Below are positions 23,895 to 32,396 of a DNA stretch of 64,000 nt, one piece after another. The stretch spans positions 992,001 to 1,056,000 of the forward strand of contig NZ_JAPDRJ010000001.1 of assembly GCF_040706535.1 (NCBI RefSeq), written 5' to 3'. Numbering within the stretch: the first letter of the stretch is position 1; each line of letters begins with the position of its first letter. A program made the position numbers and the translations under genes. The notes beneath the pieces were generated by a model, which was not told the DNA's origin, ran no database searches, and saw only the letters and a program-made list of their open reading frames with translations. Origin of the DNA: Lentisalinibacter orientalis. GTDB taxonomy: Bacteria; Pseudomonadota; Gammaproteobacteria; Steroidobacterales; Woeseiaceae.

Positions 23895-24685
23895 GCGACC
23901 CGACCCGCAAAGCCCTGCTGATCGACCTGGACGGCGTCATCTACGAGGGAGAACGCGCCGTCGAAGGCGCGGTGGAGACGGTCCGCTGGATCCGCGGCGA
24001 AGGCATCCCCTGCCTGTTCCTCACCAACACCACCTCCCGCCCGCGTTCGGCGCTGGTCGAGAAACTCGCCGGCCTCGGCGTGGAGGCGGACGAGGACGAC
24101 ATACTCACGCCACCCGTGGCCGCGGCGGCCTGGCTCCGGGAGCGCGACGTGGATACGGTGGCGGCCTTCGTCCCCGAGGCCACGGCCGCTGAGTTCTCCG
24201 CGTTCGATCGGCTGGGCGACGACGACGAGGGGTCGGCCGGTGCGGTGATCGTCGGCGACCTCGGCGAGGGCTGGAGCTTCGCCCGCCTCAACCGGGCGTT
24301 TCGCCTGCTGATGGCCGCGCCGCAGCCATACCTGGTCGCCCTCGGCATGACCCGCTACTGGAAGGCGGAGGACGGCCTGCGCCTGGACACCGCGCCGTTC
24401 GTCGTAGCCCTTGCTCACGCCAGCGGGGCGGACCCGGTGGTGCTCGGCAAGCCGGCGGTCCCGTTCTTCGAGACGGCGCTCGCGAAACTCGGCAGCGCGG
24501 CCGGCGAGACCGTGATGGTCGGCGACGACCTGCGCGCCGACGTGGGCGGTGCACGGGAGGCCGGCATCGGCGGCGTGCTCGTGCGCACCGGCAAGTATCG
24601 CGGCGAGGAGTCGACGGACGACGTGCGGCCGGCCGCCGTACTCGATTCCATCGCCGACCTGCCGGACTGGTGGCGGGGCCACTGA
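23891..24685 (+). CDS. HAD-IIA family hydrolase
   Basis: A 264-residue haloacid dehalogenase-superfamily phosphatase. Motif I is LIDLDGVIYEGE, motif II is FLTNTTSRPR, the conserved Lys is in LGKPAVPFF and motif IV is MVGDDLRADVGGAREAG. The C2-type cap between motifs II and III places it in subfamily IIA with NagD, pyridoxal phosphatase and the HDHD2/LHPP group; the TNTTSRPR variant fits the last of these. Substrate cannot be read from sequence. ATG 23891 overlaps the previous stop. No signal peptide, so cytoplasmic. Confidence 0.87.
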   Translation: MSDPTRKALLIDLDGVIYEGERAVEGAVETVRWIRGEGIPCLFLTNTTSRPRSALVEKLAGLGVEADEDDILTPPVAAAAWLRERDVDTVAAFVPEATAAEFSAFDRLGDDDEGSAGAVIVGDLGEGWSFARLNRAFRLLMAAPQPYLVALGMTRYWKAEDGLRLDTAPFVVALAHASGADPVVLGKPAVPFFETALAKLGSAAGETVMVGDDLRADVGGAREAGIGGVLVRTGKYRGEESTDDVRPAAVLDSIADLPDWWRGH

Positions 24686-24693
24686 GCACGGTC

Positions 24694-25245
24694 ATGGCAG
24701 AGGCGGAGAAGGAGGGGACGGCGAAGAAGGAGGGCCGCATCGCGCGCCAGCTGCGCATCGCGCGGGAGGTGCGCGCCGAGCCGCGCACGGCAATCACGCG
24801 CATCCGCGGCTGGCTGGTGGGTCTGTGGACGGCCCGCGGCGGCGGTCTCTACGGCCTCGGCGTGGTGGTGAGCTTCCTGATCCTGGAGGCGCGCATGATC
24901 GCCGACGACGTGGCCGAGAGCGCCGGCGTCACGGACTTCCTGGTCGGCGAACTCATCGAGTTCGTCTTCCGCCTGGGCTTCATGTCCGTCCTGAACGGCT
25001 TCCTCGCCCTGCTCTGGCCGCTGTGGGTGCTGGAGCGGCTGGGTTTCTGGGGCATCGGGCTGCTGGCCGCCGCCTACGGCGTATTCGAGTACGGCCTGCG
25101 CCCGCTGGTCGAGTCCCGCGTGCCGGAACTGGCCGAGGCGCGGGAGGCGAAGGCGGAGCGGCGGCGCGAGAAGCGGGAGAAGAAGGCCGAGCGGTCCCGG
25201 CGCCGCGCGGAGAAGAAGGAGCGCCGCCGCCGGGGCCTGCGGTAG
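24694..25245 (+). CDS. Small membrane protein with basic coiled-coil tail
   Basis: A 183-residue protein with two or three hydrophobic segments (about residues 48-68, 82-100 and 110-135) and a highly charged C-terminal tail from residue 145 made almost only of Arg, Lys, Glu and Ala (AERRREKREKKAERSRRRAE), predicted as a single helix on the cytoplasmic side. I chose ATG 24694; a GTG at 24670 would also work but overlaps the HAD gene. No family is recognised. It is followed after 58 bp by another multi-span protein of the same operon, and the two may form a membrane complex. Confidence 0.65.
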   Translation: MAEAEKEGTAKKEGRIARQLRIAREVRAEPRTAITRIRGWLVGLWTARGGGLYGLGVVVSFLILEARMIADDVAESAGVTDFLVGELIEFVFRLGFMSVLNGFLALLWPLWVLERLGFWGIGLLAAAYGVFEYGLRPLVESRVPELAEAREAKAERRREKREKKAERSRRRAEKKERRRRGLR

Positions 25246-25303
25246 GATTGAGCGGTGATGCCGCCCGACGTCATGCGCCGCCGGATAGAGGAGCAGTGAG
25301 CCG

Positions 25304-26158
25304 TTGAACGCCCTGACAAAGCTCGGACCGGGCCACGTCTGGTTCCGCGCCTTCAAGTACACCGTCTACTGCCTGCTGGCGCTGAACGTCTGGCTGTTCT
25401 TCCTGGACGACTACGCCGCCAGCAAGGAGGTGTTCGTCGACGGCGTCACCTGGAGCAACCTGGTGGAGGCGTTCTCGGCCACCGTCGACACGATGGCCTG
25501 GGTCGTCCTGCTGCTCCTGTTCGAGCTCGAGACGGCGGTCATCCCCGACGAGAAGCTCGAGGGCCGGCTGAAGTGGATACTGACCGCCGTGCGCGGCATC
25601 TGCTACGCCTTCATCGTCTATGCCTTCTACGGCTATGTCAGCAAGTACTTCGTCGTCACCGACCTGGTCGAGCTGGGCCGCGTGAACGTGTGCGCGCTGG
25701 CAGACCAGGGCTACGCCTGGGTGGCCACCCTGGACGAGTACCCGCGCCTGACCGCCGAGGCCTGCGCGGCCATGCAGGGCCAGCCCATCCTGCAGATCGC
25801 GGGCACGAAGATCGTGGGCACGCCGGAGCAGCTCGGGCTGGCGAAGTCGCTGGCGCTGACGGATATCATCAATGCCGGCGACTGGCTCATCGTCGTGGCC
25901 CTGCTCGAGGCCGAGGTGTGGTTGCAGCTGAAGGGCCTGCTGAGCGACCGCCTGCTGGCCATCAACAAATGGATCAAGGGTTTCCTCTATGCCGTGCTGT
26001 TCGCCTGCGCCATCTACTGGGGCATCGACGGCGATTTCCTCGATTTCTGGGACGCCTTCCTGTGGCTTGTGGCCTTCATCTTCATCGAGATGAACATTTT
26101 CGAATGGCACGAGGAGACCGAACAGGAGGAGGCCGCGGAGGGAGCCGCCCATGCGTGA
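25304..26158 (+). CDS. Multi-span membrane protein of unknown function
   Basis: A 284-residue inner-membrane protein starting at TTG 25304, eight bases behind a GAGGAGCAG ribosome site; no better ATG exists nearby. Hydrophobic segments lie at about residues 18-36, 60-80, 92-112, 225-243 and 248-266. A periplasmic or cytoplasmic loop in the middle carries two Cys (NVCALADQ, EACAAMQG). The tail is acidic (EWHEETEQEEAAEGAAHA), and it overlaps the DUF748 gene by 8 bp. The pattern resembles uncharacterised membrane proteins that accompany AsmA-type genes, but I cannot name a family. Confidence 0.65.
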   Translation: MNALTKLGPGHVWFRAFKYTVYCLLALNVWLFFLDDYAASKEVFVDGVTWSNLVEAFSATVDTMAWVVLLLLFELETAVIPDEKLEGRLKWILTAVRGICYAFIVYAFYGYVSKYFVVTDLVELGRVNVCALADQGYAWVATLDEYPRLTAEACAAMQGQPILQIAGTKIVGTPEQLGLAKSLALTDIINAGDWLIVVALLEAEVWLQLKGLLSDRLLAINKWIKGFLYAVLFACAIYWGIDGDFLDFWDAFLWLVAFIFIEMNIFEWHEETEQEEAAEGAAHA

Positions 26159-29100
26159 TTTCGTGCAACGCCACCGCCGCCTGCTGATCGTCCTGGCGGG
26201 ACTCATCGCGGCCTGGACTCTGGCCGGTTTCTTCCTCGCGCCCTGGCTGGTCGAGCGCCAGGCGGTCAAGGCGGTGGCCCAGCAGTTCGACTCCGAACTC
26301 CGGCTGGAGCGCGTGGCCATCAACCCGTACGTGTTCAGCCTCACGATCGACGGCCTGGAGCTGGACGATCCCGCCGGCGAACCGCTGGCGCGGGCGCGGC
26401 AGATCCACGTCAACTTCCAGACGAGTTCGCTGTTCCGCTGGGCCTGGACCTTCGCCGAGTTTCGTCTCGACGCCCCGGAGCTATTCGTCTCCCGGGACGG
26501 CGACGGGGCTTTCAACTTCCGCCGCCTGCTGGAGGCGCGTCCGTCGGCAGCCGAAGAGCCGCCGCCGCAGACGGAGAGCGGACCGCTGCGCCTCATCCTC
26601 CACGAGGCCGTGGTGAACGACGCCGCCCTGCACTGGCGCGACGCGGTGCCGCCCCAGCCGGTGGAGACCCGCTTCGGGCCTGTCGATGTGCGCGTCCAGG
26701 GGCTGAACACCCTGCCGGAGCAGCCGGGCACCCAGGAGGTGGTGATCCGGACGGCGAGCGAAGGCACGCTCACCTGGTCGGGCAGCCTGCAGCTGAACCC
26801 GTTCCGCGCCGCAGGGGAGGCGGCGATCGACGGTTCCCATTTCGAGCTGCTCTCGGCCTACATCCGCCACGAGACCGGCCTGGACATCACCGACGGCGAT
26901 GCCGACATCGACTTCACCTACAACGTCGCCGCCCGGCCGGACGGCCTCCTTGGCGCGACGGTGGACGACCTCGACGTGGTCTTCAACGACGTGCGCATAC
27001 TCACCTTCCCGGCAGCAGCCGACGGCCGGCCGGGTCGCGAGCCGCGGGAACTCCTCTCGGTGCCGCGGATCGCCCTCGCCGGCGGTCGCCTGCGCTGGCC
27101 CGAGCGCAGCGTGTCCGCCGAGAACCTCGGCATCGAGGGGGCCGTGCTGGCGCTGCAACGCGACGCGACTGGTACGCTCGACGTCGTGCGCAATATGGCG
27201 ACGAGGGAACCCGCGCCGGCTACCGGGGAGACGGTGGACGACGGCGAACCCTGGCGCCTCTCCCTTGCGCGCTTGCATATCGCCGACCTGGCGGCGAGTC
27301 TGCGCGACGAGAGCGTGGAGCCGGCCGCTGAGATGGGTGTCGACGCCGTGCAACTGGAGATTCGGGACCTCAGCAACGAGACTGGCGCCGCGTTCCCCGC
27401 CACCTTGTCCCTGCAGGCCGGCCGCGGCGGCCGCGCGGAGCTGGACGGCACCCTGGCGGTGCTGCCGGAACTGCGGGCCGACTTCGGCCTCGCCATCGAC
27501 GGCATCCCGCTGGCATGGAGCCACCCGTACATCCAGCCGCTCGCGGACGTCAGCCTGGACTCCGGCCTGCTCGACGCCGATGCCCGGCTGGCCACCTCCC
27601 CGGACGATCCGCTGCGCTTCGAGGGCGACGTCGCTGTCAGGGATTTCCTGATCACCGAGACCGACCTCGGCACCCGGCTCGGCAGCTGGGACCGGGTGGT
27701 CGCCAGCGGCATCGTCTTCAGCCTGGCGAACCGGGACCTCGAGGTCTCCGAGGTGCGCCTGGAGCGGCCTTACGGCGACATCCTCATTACCGAAGAGGGC
27801 CGCGTGAACCTCGGTCGGGTGGCGAAGGGCGAGGCCGATGCCGACGCCGACGCCGATGCCGATGCCGATGCCGACGCCGATGCCGATGCCGACGCCGATG
27901 CCGACGCGAGTGAGCCGGCCGGCGACGGGGCGGCCGCGGCCGAGTCCGGGCCGTCCGCGGCGGAAGGCGAGGAGCTGCCGATCCGCGTGATGGTGGGCCG
28001 GGTGGTGATCGCCGACGGCGCCGCCGACTTCGCCGACCGCTCGCTGCCGCTGCCGTTCAGCGTGAAGATCGCCGGGCTGAACGGCGAGCTCTCCACGATT
28101 GCCACGGCCAGTGCCGAACCGTCCTCGGTATCGCTGGAGGGTACGGTGGACGAGTTCGGCTTCCTGCGGATCACCGGCAGCGTCACGCCCCTGGCGCCGG
28201 CCGAGAATACGGACCTGCGCGCGGAGTTCGAGAACGTGGCCATGCCCCGCTTCTCGGCCTACTCGGTGCCGTTCGCCGGGCGCAAGATCGCCAGCGGCCG
28301 GCTGGATCTGGATCTCGGCTATCGGCTCACCGACGGTCGCCTCGTCGGCGACAACAACATCGTGCTGCGGGAATTCGAGCTGGGCGAGAAGGTGGATCAC
28401 CCCGACGCCATGAGCCTGCCGCTGGGACTCGCCGTGGCCCTGCTGAAGGACGCGAGCGGCACCATCGACGTGGATATCCCCATCACCGGTGAGGTCGACG
28501 ATCCCGAGTTCAGCATCGGCGGAATCGTGATGAAGGCACTGGGCAACCTGATCGTGAAGATCGCCACCTCCCCGTTCGCCCTGCTCGGCAACCTGCTCGG
28601 CGTGGAGGCCAGCGAGCTCGAGCAGGTGACCTTCCTGCCGGGCCGCGCCGACCTCACGCCGCCGGAGGTGCAGAAGGCGGCGAATCTGGCCGAGGCGCTG
28701 ACCCTGCGTCCCCAGCTCGTACTGGAGCTGCCGCCGGTGCAGGCGCCGGCGGCCGATGCGCGGGCGCTCCGCGAGGCGAAGCTGGAGGCCGCCGTCGCGG
28801 AGCGGGTGGCCGGCGTTGCGCAGGACGGAGAGGCCGGCGGCATGTATGCGGAGCGGCGCCGGGAGGTACTGGAGGCGCTGTATCGGGAACTGGCCACCGT
28901 GGAGGATCCGCAGTCCCGGCTCGACGCCCTGCGCGCAGAGAACACCCGCGCGGTGGAGACGGAGAAGGGCAGGGGCGAAGCTGCCCAGCCTGGCGAGACG
29001 CGTTTCGACGCCACCGCCTACGCCGCCGACCTCGCGGACGAACTCGTGCCACTGCAGCCGCTGGAGGAGGGGGCTCTCGCGGCCCTCGCCGCCGAGCGGG

Positions 29101-29303
29101 CGGCGAATCTGCGCGAGACCATACTGGCCGCGGGCAGCGAGCTGGAAGGCCGGGTACTCGTGACCGAACCGGCCGAAGCGGCGTTGACCGACAACGACCG
29201 GGTCGCCATGAAAGTGACCCTGACCGCCGATCGCCCGGCAGCCGCCGCTCAGCCGCCGCCGGAGAACGGTGCCGAATCCGGGGAACCGGCCGCCGGCGAC
29301 TGA
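26151..29303 (+). CDS. DUF748/AsmA-family large envelope protein
   Basis: A 1050-residue protein anchored by one N-terminal helix (residues 10-32) with the rest in the periplasm. FFLAPWLVERQAVKAVAQQF and the repeated beta-rich units (PYVFSLTIDGLELDDPAGEPL, LDIDVPITGEVDDPEFSIGG-like segment near residue 770) identify the DUF748 group of AsmA-like proteins, which form long grooves thought to carry lipids between membranes. A (Asp-Ala)12 tract at residues 562-585 splits the chain and is coded by a 6-bp microsatellite. The C-terminal 180 residues are helical, ending with Pro/Glu-rich sequence. It overlaps the upstream membrane protein gene by 8 bp and closes the operon. Confidence 0.85.
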   Translation: MRDFVQRHRRLLIVLAGLIAAWTLAGFFLAPWLVERQAVKAVAQQFDSELRLERVAINPYVFSLTIDGLELDDPAGEPLARARQIHVNFQTSSLFRWAWTFAEFRLDAPELFVSRDGDGAFNFRRLLEARPSAAEEPPPQTESGPLRLILHEAVVNDAALHWRDAVPPQPVETRFGPVDVRVQGLNTLPEQPGTQEVVIRTASEGTLTWSGSLQLNPFRAAGEAAIDGSHFELLSAYIRHETGLDITDGDADIDFTYNVAARPDGLLGATVDDLDVVFNDVRILTFPAAADGRPGREPRELLSVPRIALAGGRLRWPERSVSAENLGIEGAVLALQRDATGTLDVVRNMATREPAPATGETVDDGEPWRLSLARLHIADLAASLRDESVEPAAEMGVDAVQLEIRDLSNETGAAFPATLSLQAGRGGRAELDGTLAVLPELRADFGLAIDGIPLAWSHPYIQPLADVSLDSGLLDADARLATSPDDPLRFEGDVAVRDFLITETDLGTRLGSWDRVVASGIVFSLANRDLEVSEVRLERPYGDILITEEGRVNLGRVAKGEADADADADADADADADADADADADASEPAGDGAAAAESGPSAAEGEELPIRVMVGRVVIADGAADFADRSLPLPFSVKIAGLNGELSTIATASAEPSSVSLEGTVDEFGFLRITGSVTPLAPAENTDLRAEFENVAMPRFSAYSVPFAGRKIASGRLDLDLGYRLTDGRLVGDNNIVLREFELGEKVDHPDAMSLPLGLAVALLKDASGTIDVDIPITGEVDDPEFSIGGIVMKALGNLIVKIATSPFALLGNLLGVEASELEQVTFLPGRADLTPPEVQKAANLAEALTLRPQLVLELPPVQAPAADARALREAKLEAAVAERVAGVAQDGEAGGMYAERRREVLEALYRELATVEDPQSRLDALRAENTRAVETEKGRGEAAQPGETRFDATAYAADLADELVPLQPLEEGALAALAAERAANLRETILAAGSELEGRVLVTEPAEAALTDNDRVAMKVTLTADRPAAAAQPPPENGAESGEPAAGD
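27834..27905. repeat. 6-bp microsatellite coding for (Ala-Asp)12
   Basis: Twelve consecutive GCCGAY hexamers in frame inside the DUF748 gene, with synonymous GAT/GAC variation between units. Changes in copy number would keep the frame and alter only the length of an acidic linker. Confidence 0.9.
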
Positions 29304-29344
29304 TTGCCATCGTCGGCAATGGTCCAAACCGGCGTCGCCTGCGA

Positions 29345-29350
29345 TAAAAT
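29345..29350 (+). promoter_or_regulatory. Possible -10 element of the tRNA-Ala gene
   Basis: TAAAAT lies 18 bp before the mature tRNA 5' end, in an AT-richer patch of an otherwise GC-rich spacer. The matching -35 region is weak. A small hairpin (ATTGCC 29303-29308 with GGCAAT 29315-29320) right after the DUF748 stop separates the tRNA from the operon before it, without a T-run. Confidence 0.35.
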
Positions 29351-29368
29351 AGGCGCTATCGAAAACAC

Positions 29369-29444
<76 letters not shown>

Positions 29445-29471
29445 CTTCCCTCAATGCCAAGGAGGCATGCC

Positions 29472-30065
29472 ATGCATGCGAGAACAGGGAGACTGTTCAC
29501 GGTTCTGGCGATCGCCTGCAGCGTACTCGTCGCGGCCTGCGCCACGGGGCCGCAGCTGCGCACCGACTACGACCGCAGCGTCGACTTCACCCGCTACGAG
29601 ACCTTCGGCTTCGCCGAGGAGCTGGGCACCGACCGGGCCGGCTATTCCTCGCTCATCACCAGCCACTTCAAAGGCGCGGTGCGCAACGAGATGGAGGGGC
29701 TCGGCTATCGCTACGTGGAGACCGACCCGGACCTGATCGTGAACTTCTACACCCGGGTGCGCGAGCGCAGCGAAGTGCGCAGCCGCCCGTCCATGACCGT
29801 GGGCGTCGGCTATTACGGCTACCGCTACGGCCTGTACACCGCCTGGCCGATGTACGAGCAGGAGGTGGACACCGTGCACTACCGGGTGGGCACCGCCAAC
29901 ATCGACGTGGTCGATGCCGAGCGCAGGCAGCTCATCTGGGAGGGTGTGGCCGAAGGCCGGCTCACCCGCGAGTCGCTGGAGAACCCGAAGCCCGCCATCG
30001 AGGACGTGGTGCACGACCTGTTCATGCAGTTCCCGACGCGGCAGGCGTCCGACGCCGGGGAATAG
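29472..30065 (+). CDS. DUF4136 lipoprotein
   Basis: A 197-residue lipoprotein with signal and lipobox VLVAAC (Cys about residue 22). The mature part fits DUF4136: LRTDYDRSVDFTRYETFGFAEE, VRNEMEGLGYRYVETDPDLIVNF and a Gly/Tyr-rich central YYGYRYGLYTAWPMY, ending with an AERRQLIWEGVAEGRL segment. Members are outer-membrane or periplasmic lipoproteins of unknown role. The AGGAGG ribosome site at 29459-29464 is ideally spaced from ATG 29472. It starts 27 bp after the tRNA, so both may be on one transcript. It converges with the hydroquinone reductase gene. Confidence 0.87.
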   Translation: MHARTGRLFTVLAIACSVLVAACATGPQLRTDYDRSVDFTRYETFGFAEELGTDRAGYSSLITSHFKGAVRNEMEGLGYRYVETDPDLIVNFYTRVRERSEVRSRPSMTVGVGYYGYRYGLYTAWPMYEQEVDTVHYRVGTANIDVVDAERRQLIWEGVAEGRLTRESLENPKPAIEDVVHDLFMQFPTRQASDAGE

Positions 30066-30081
30066 GGCTCGGGCGCCGGGG

Positions 30082-31059
30082 CTACATGCCCTCCCGCCCG
30101 TGCCGGGCCTCGAACTCGAGTTCCGGCCCGACCGGCACGATGCGGGTGGGGTTGATGGTCTCGTGGCTCGCGTAATAGTGCTTCTTGATGTGCTCGAAGT
30201 TCACCGTCTCCCGGATCTTCGGGTGCTGGTACAGGTCCCGGGTGAAGCCCCACAGGTTCGGATATTCGGTCAGCCGGCGGACGTTGCACTTGAAGTGGCC
30301 GTGGTAGACCGGGTCGAACCGCACCAGGGTGGTGAACAGCCGGATGTCGGCCTCGGTCAGGGTGTTCCCGACCAGCCAGCGTGAGCCGGCGAGACGCTCC
30401 TCCAGCCAGTCCATGGTCTCGAACAGGGGATACACCGCCTCTTCGTAGGCTTCCTGGGTGGTGGCGAAGCCCGATTTGTACACGCCGTTGTTCAGCGTGT
30501 GATAGACGCGCTCGTTGACCGCGTCGATCTCCTCGCGCAGCGGCTCCGGGTAATAGTCGCCGGCCTCGGCACCGAGCTCATCGAATGCCGTATTCAGCAT
30601 GCGAATGATCTCGGAGGATTCGTTGTTGACGATCGTGTCGCGTTGCTTGTCCCAGAGCACCGGCACCGTTACCCGGCCGGTGAAGCCCGGGTCCGCCTTC
30701 TGGTAGAGCTGATAGAGCCGCTCCACGTTGTGGATGGGGTCCGGGATCACGCCGGGACCGGGCTCGAAGGTCCAGCCGTGCTCGGCCATGTACCAGTGCA
30801 CCACCGAGATGGGCAGCATCTCCTCCAGGCCCTTCAGCGCGCGCACGATCAGCGCCCGGTGGGCCCAGGGGCAGGCCAGCGAGACGTAGAGGTGATAGCG
30901 GTCGGGCTCCGCCTGGAAGCCACCCTCGCCGGAGGGGCCCGGCTCGCCGTCGGCGGTGATCCAGTGTCGGTACGCCTGTTCCTGGCGCTTGAACTTCCCG
31001 CCGGTGGACTCCGTGTCGTACCACTGGTCCTTCCACTGGCCGTCTACGAGCAAACCCAT
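30082..31059 (-). CDS. yqjG: Glutathionyl-hydroquinone reductase
   Basis: A 325-residue Xi-class glutathione transferase. The catalytic Cys63 sits in SLACPWAHR, and the rest matches the YqjG/PcpF/EcmB group: GRVTVPVLWDKQ, NNESSEIIRMLN, NGVYKSGFATTQEAYE and the extended C-terminus VPVGPELEF. These cytoplasmic enzymes remove glutathione from glutathionyl-hydroquinones and so recycle quinone adducts; they are often made in cells facing phenolic or chlorinated aromatics. The adjacent minus-strand gene, 99 bp upstream, codes for a coiled-coil protein and is probably separate. Confidence 0.93.
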   Translation of the reverse strand: MGLLVDGQWKDQWYDTESTGGKFKRQEQAYRHWITADGEPGPSGEGGFQAEPDRYHLYVSLACPWAHRALIVRALKGLEEMLPISVVHWYMAEHGWTFEPGPGVIPDPIHNVERLYQLYQKADPGFTGRVTVPVLWDKQRDTIVNNESSEIIRMLNTAFDELGAEAGDYYPEPLREEIDAVNERVYHTLNNGVYKSGFATTQEAYEEAVYPLFETMDWLEERLAGSRWLVGNTLTEADIRLFTTLVRFDPVYHGHFKCNVRRLTEYPNLWGFTRDLYQHPKIRETVNFEHIKKHYYASHETINPTRIVPVGPELEFEARHGREGM

Positions 31060-31114
31060 TGCGGACTCCTTGCTGACTGCGTTCCTGACAGTGAGCGATC
31101 TGCGGACATAGAGA

Positions 31115-31145
31115 GGCGCCGGCCGGGCCGGACCCGACCGGCGCC
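31115..31145. terminator. GC-rich hairpin, possible terminator
   Basis: GGCGCCGG (31115-31122) pairs with CCGGCGCC (31138-31145). It lies just past the stop of the minus-strand coiled-coil gene. No good T-run follows, so factor-dependent termination or attenuation is as likely as intrinsic termination. Confidence 0.4.
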
Positions 31146-31157
31146 CCGGGGGACAGT

Positions 31158-31448
31158 CTACTGTTTCAGGCGCGACGTGGCCGATTTAACGGCCGCGGAC
31201 ATCGACTGCCAGGCGCTCTCGGCGCCGGCCTTGATGTCCTCCCAGGCGTCGTCGCTGGCCTCCCTCAGTTCCTCGAGCCGCTTCTTCATGTCGTCACGGC
31301 GGGACTTCAGGTCTTCGATCGCCTCGGAGTAGTCCGCCTCGGCATCGGCCCGCTGCCGCTTCGCCTTCGCCTGCAGCTTGTCGATCTCGGCGTTCCATTC
31401 CTCGAGCTGGGCTTCCAGCTTTTTCTGATAGGTGCTCTTGTCGGCCAT
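31158..31448 (-). CDS. Small coiled-coil protein (sll1863-like)
   Basis: A 96-residue, almost fully helical cytoplasmic protein rich in Lys, Glu, Ala and Asp (KLEAQLEEWNAEIDKLQAKA; DDAWEDIKAGAESAWQSM). The heptad pattern spans nearly the whole chain. It resembles small sll1863-type or YtxH-like stress proteins, which are short coiled coils of unknown function. The ATG at 31448 has an AAGGAGT ribosome site at good distance; a longer form from 31508 would add 20 residues without such a site. It lies 76 bp from the ZIP transporter gene on the same strand. Confidence 0.75.
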   Translation of the reverse strand: MADKSTYQKKLEAQLEEWNAEIDKLQAKAKRQRADAEADYSEAIEDLKSRRDDMKKRLEELREASDDAWEDIKAGAESAWQSMSAAVKSATSRLKQ

Positions 31449-31524
31449 GCGTAGTACTCCTTTTCTGCGCTTATGCTTCAGACATGGGCGCGGATCCGGC
31501 TCGATCAAGGTGCCGCGGCAGGAT

Positions 31525-32313
31525 TTATCCCAGCGTCGCGTCCAGGAACATCATCACCACGAAGCCGGCCAGCAACGAGAAGGTGGCGATGTTCTGCAGC
31601 CCCCGCCGGTGGGTCTCCGGGATGATCTCGTCGCTGATGATGAACAGCATGGCGCCGGCGGCGAAGGCCAGCGCCCAGGGCATGAGCGGCCCGGCGACCG
31701 ACACCGCGGCGCTGCCGAACAGTCCGCCGATCGGTTCGGCGAGGCCGGTGAGGAAGGCCACCAGCCAGGACTGCAGGCGGGTGTATCCCGCACCGATCAG
31801 CGAGACGGCCACGGCCAGGCCCTCGGGCAGGTTCTGGATGCCGATGCCGGTGGCGAGCGCGAGCCCGTTATCGACGTTGCCGCCGGCGAAACCGACCCCG
31901 ACGGCCATGCCCTCGGGGAAGTTGTGCAGCGTGATGGCGATGATGAACAACCAGATGCGTTCCAGCGCTGCGGTGTCCGGGCCTTCACGCCCGGCGAAGA
32001 AATGCTCGTGGGGTACGTAGCGATGGATGCCGGCCAGCGCCAGTGCGCCGAGCAGCAGGCCCGCGATGACCACGCCAACCGCCACCTGCCTCCCGCCGAA
32101 TTCCGCCTCGCCGTAGGCAATGGCCGGCAGCAGCAGCGAGAAGAAAGAGGCGGCCAGCATGATGCCGGCGGCGAAGCTCAGCAGCAGATCCTCGGTGGCG
32201 TCCGTGAGCCGGCGGACGAAGAACACGCCCACGGCGCCGACGCCGGTGCCCAGCCCGGCCACGAGGCTCGCGGCGAAGCCGAGCCAGACGACGTTGACGG
32301 CGGTCTCCTGCAT
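31525..32313 (-). CDS. ZIP family metal transporter
   Basis: A 262-residue inner-membrane protein with eight hydrophobic segments. The metal-binding motifs of the ZIP family are complete: HNFPEGMAVGVGF in helix 4, QNLPEGLAVAV in helix 5 and ISDEIIPETH in the last part. A His/Glu-containing loop (HRYVPHEHFF) between helices 3 and 4 could sense or funnel metal. ZIP carriers import zinc or other divalent cations (ZupT-type). No Zur box is recognisable upstream, where two tandem REP units follow at 32342. A second ZIP-like gene lies at 40980-41702. Confidence 0.9.
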   Translation of the reverse strand: MQETAVNVVWLGFAASLVAGLGTGVGAVGVFFVRRLTDATEDLLLSFAAGIMLAASFFSLLLPAIAYGEAEFGGRQVAVGVVIAGLLLGALALAGIHRYVPHEHFFAGREGPDTAALERIWLFIIAITLHNFPEGMAVGVGFAGGNVDNGLALATGIGIQNLPEGLAVAVSLIGAGYTRLQSWLVAFLTGLAEPIGGLFGSAAVSVAGPLMPWALAFAAGAMLFIISDEIIPETHRRGLQNIATFSLLAGFVVMMFLDATLG

Positions 32314-32341
32314 GGTGGCTTACACTCTGGTGGCTACCCCG

Positions 32342-32389
32342 TCGGGCCTGAAGGCCCTCCTACAGCGTCGGGCCTGAAGGCCCTCCTAC
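32342..32389. repeat. Two tandem REP units in the same orientation
   Basis: Identical 22-bp units at 32342-32363 and 32368-32389, 26 bp apart and both reading TCGGGCC...CCTCCTAC. This is the only head-to-tail pair of full units in the window; it ends 7 bp before the ATG of the Mut7-C gene. Confidence 0.88.
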
Positions 32390-32396
32390 ATTACAC

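Noticed and set aside
26481..29327. 948-codon open frame on the minus strand opposite the DUF748 gene
   Set aside because: It is a GC-rich antisense shadow with Gly/Arg/His bias; the plus-strand protein has a clear fold and operon context.
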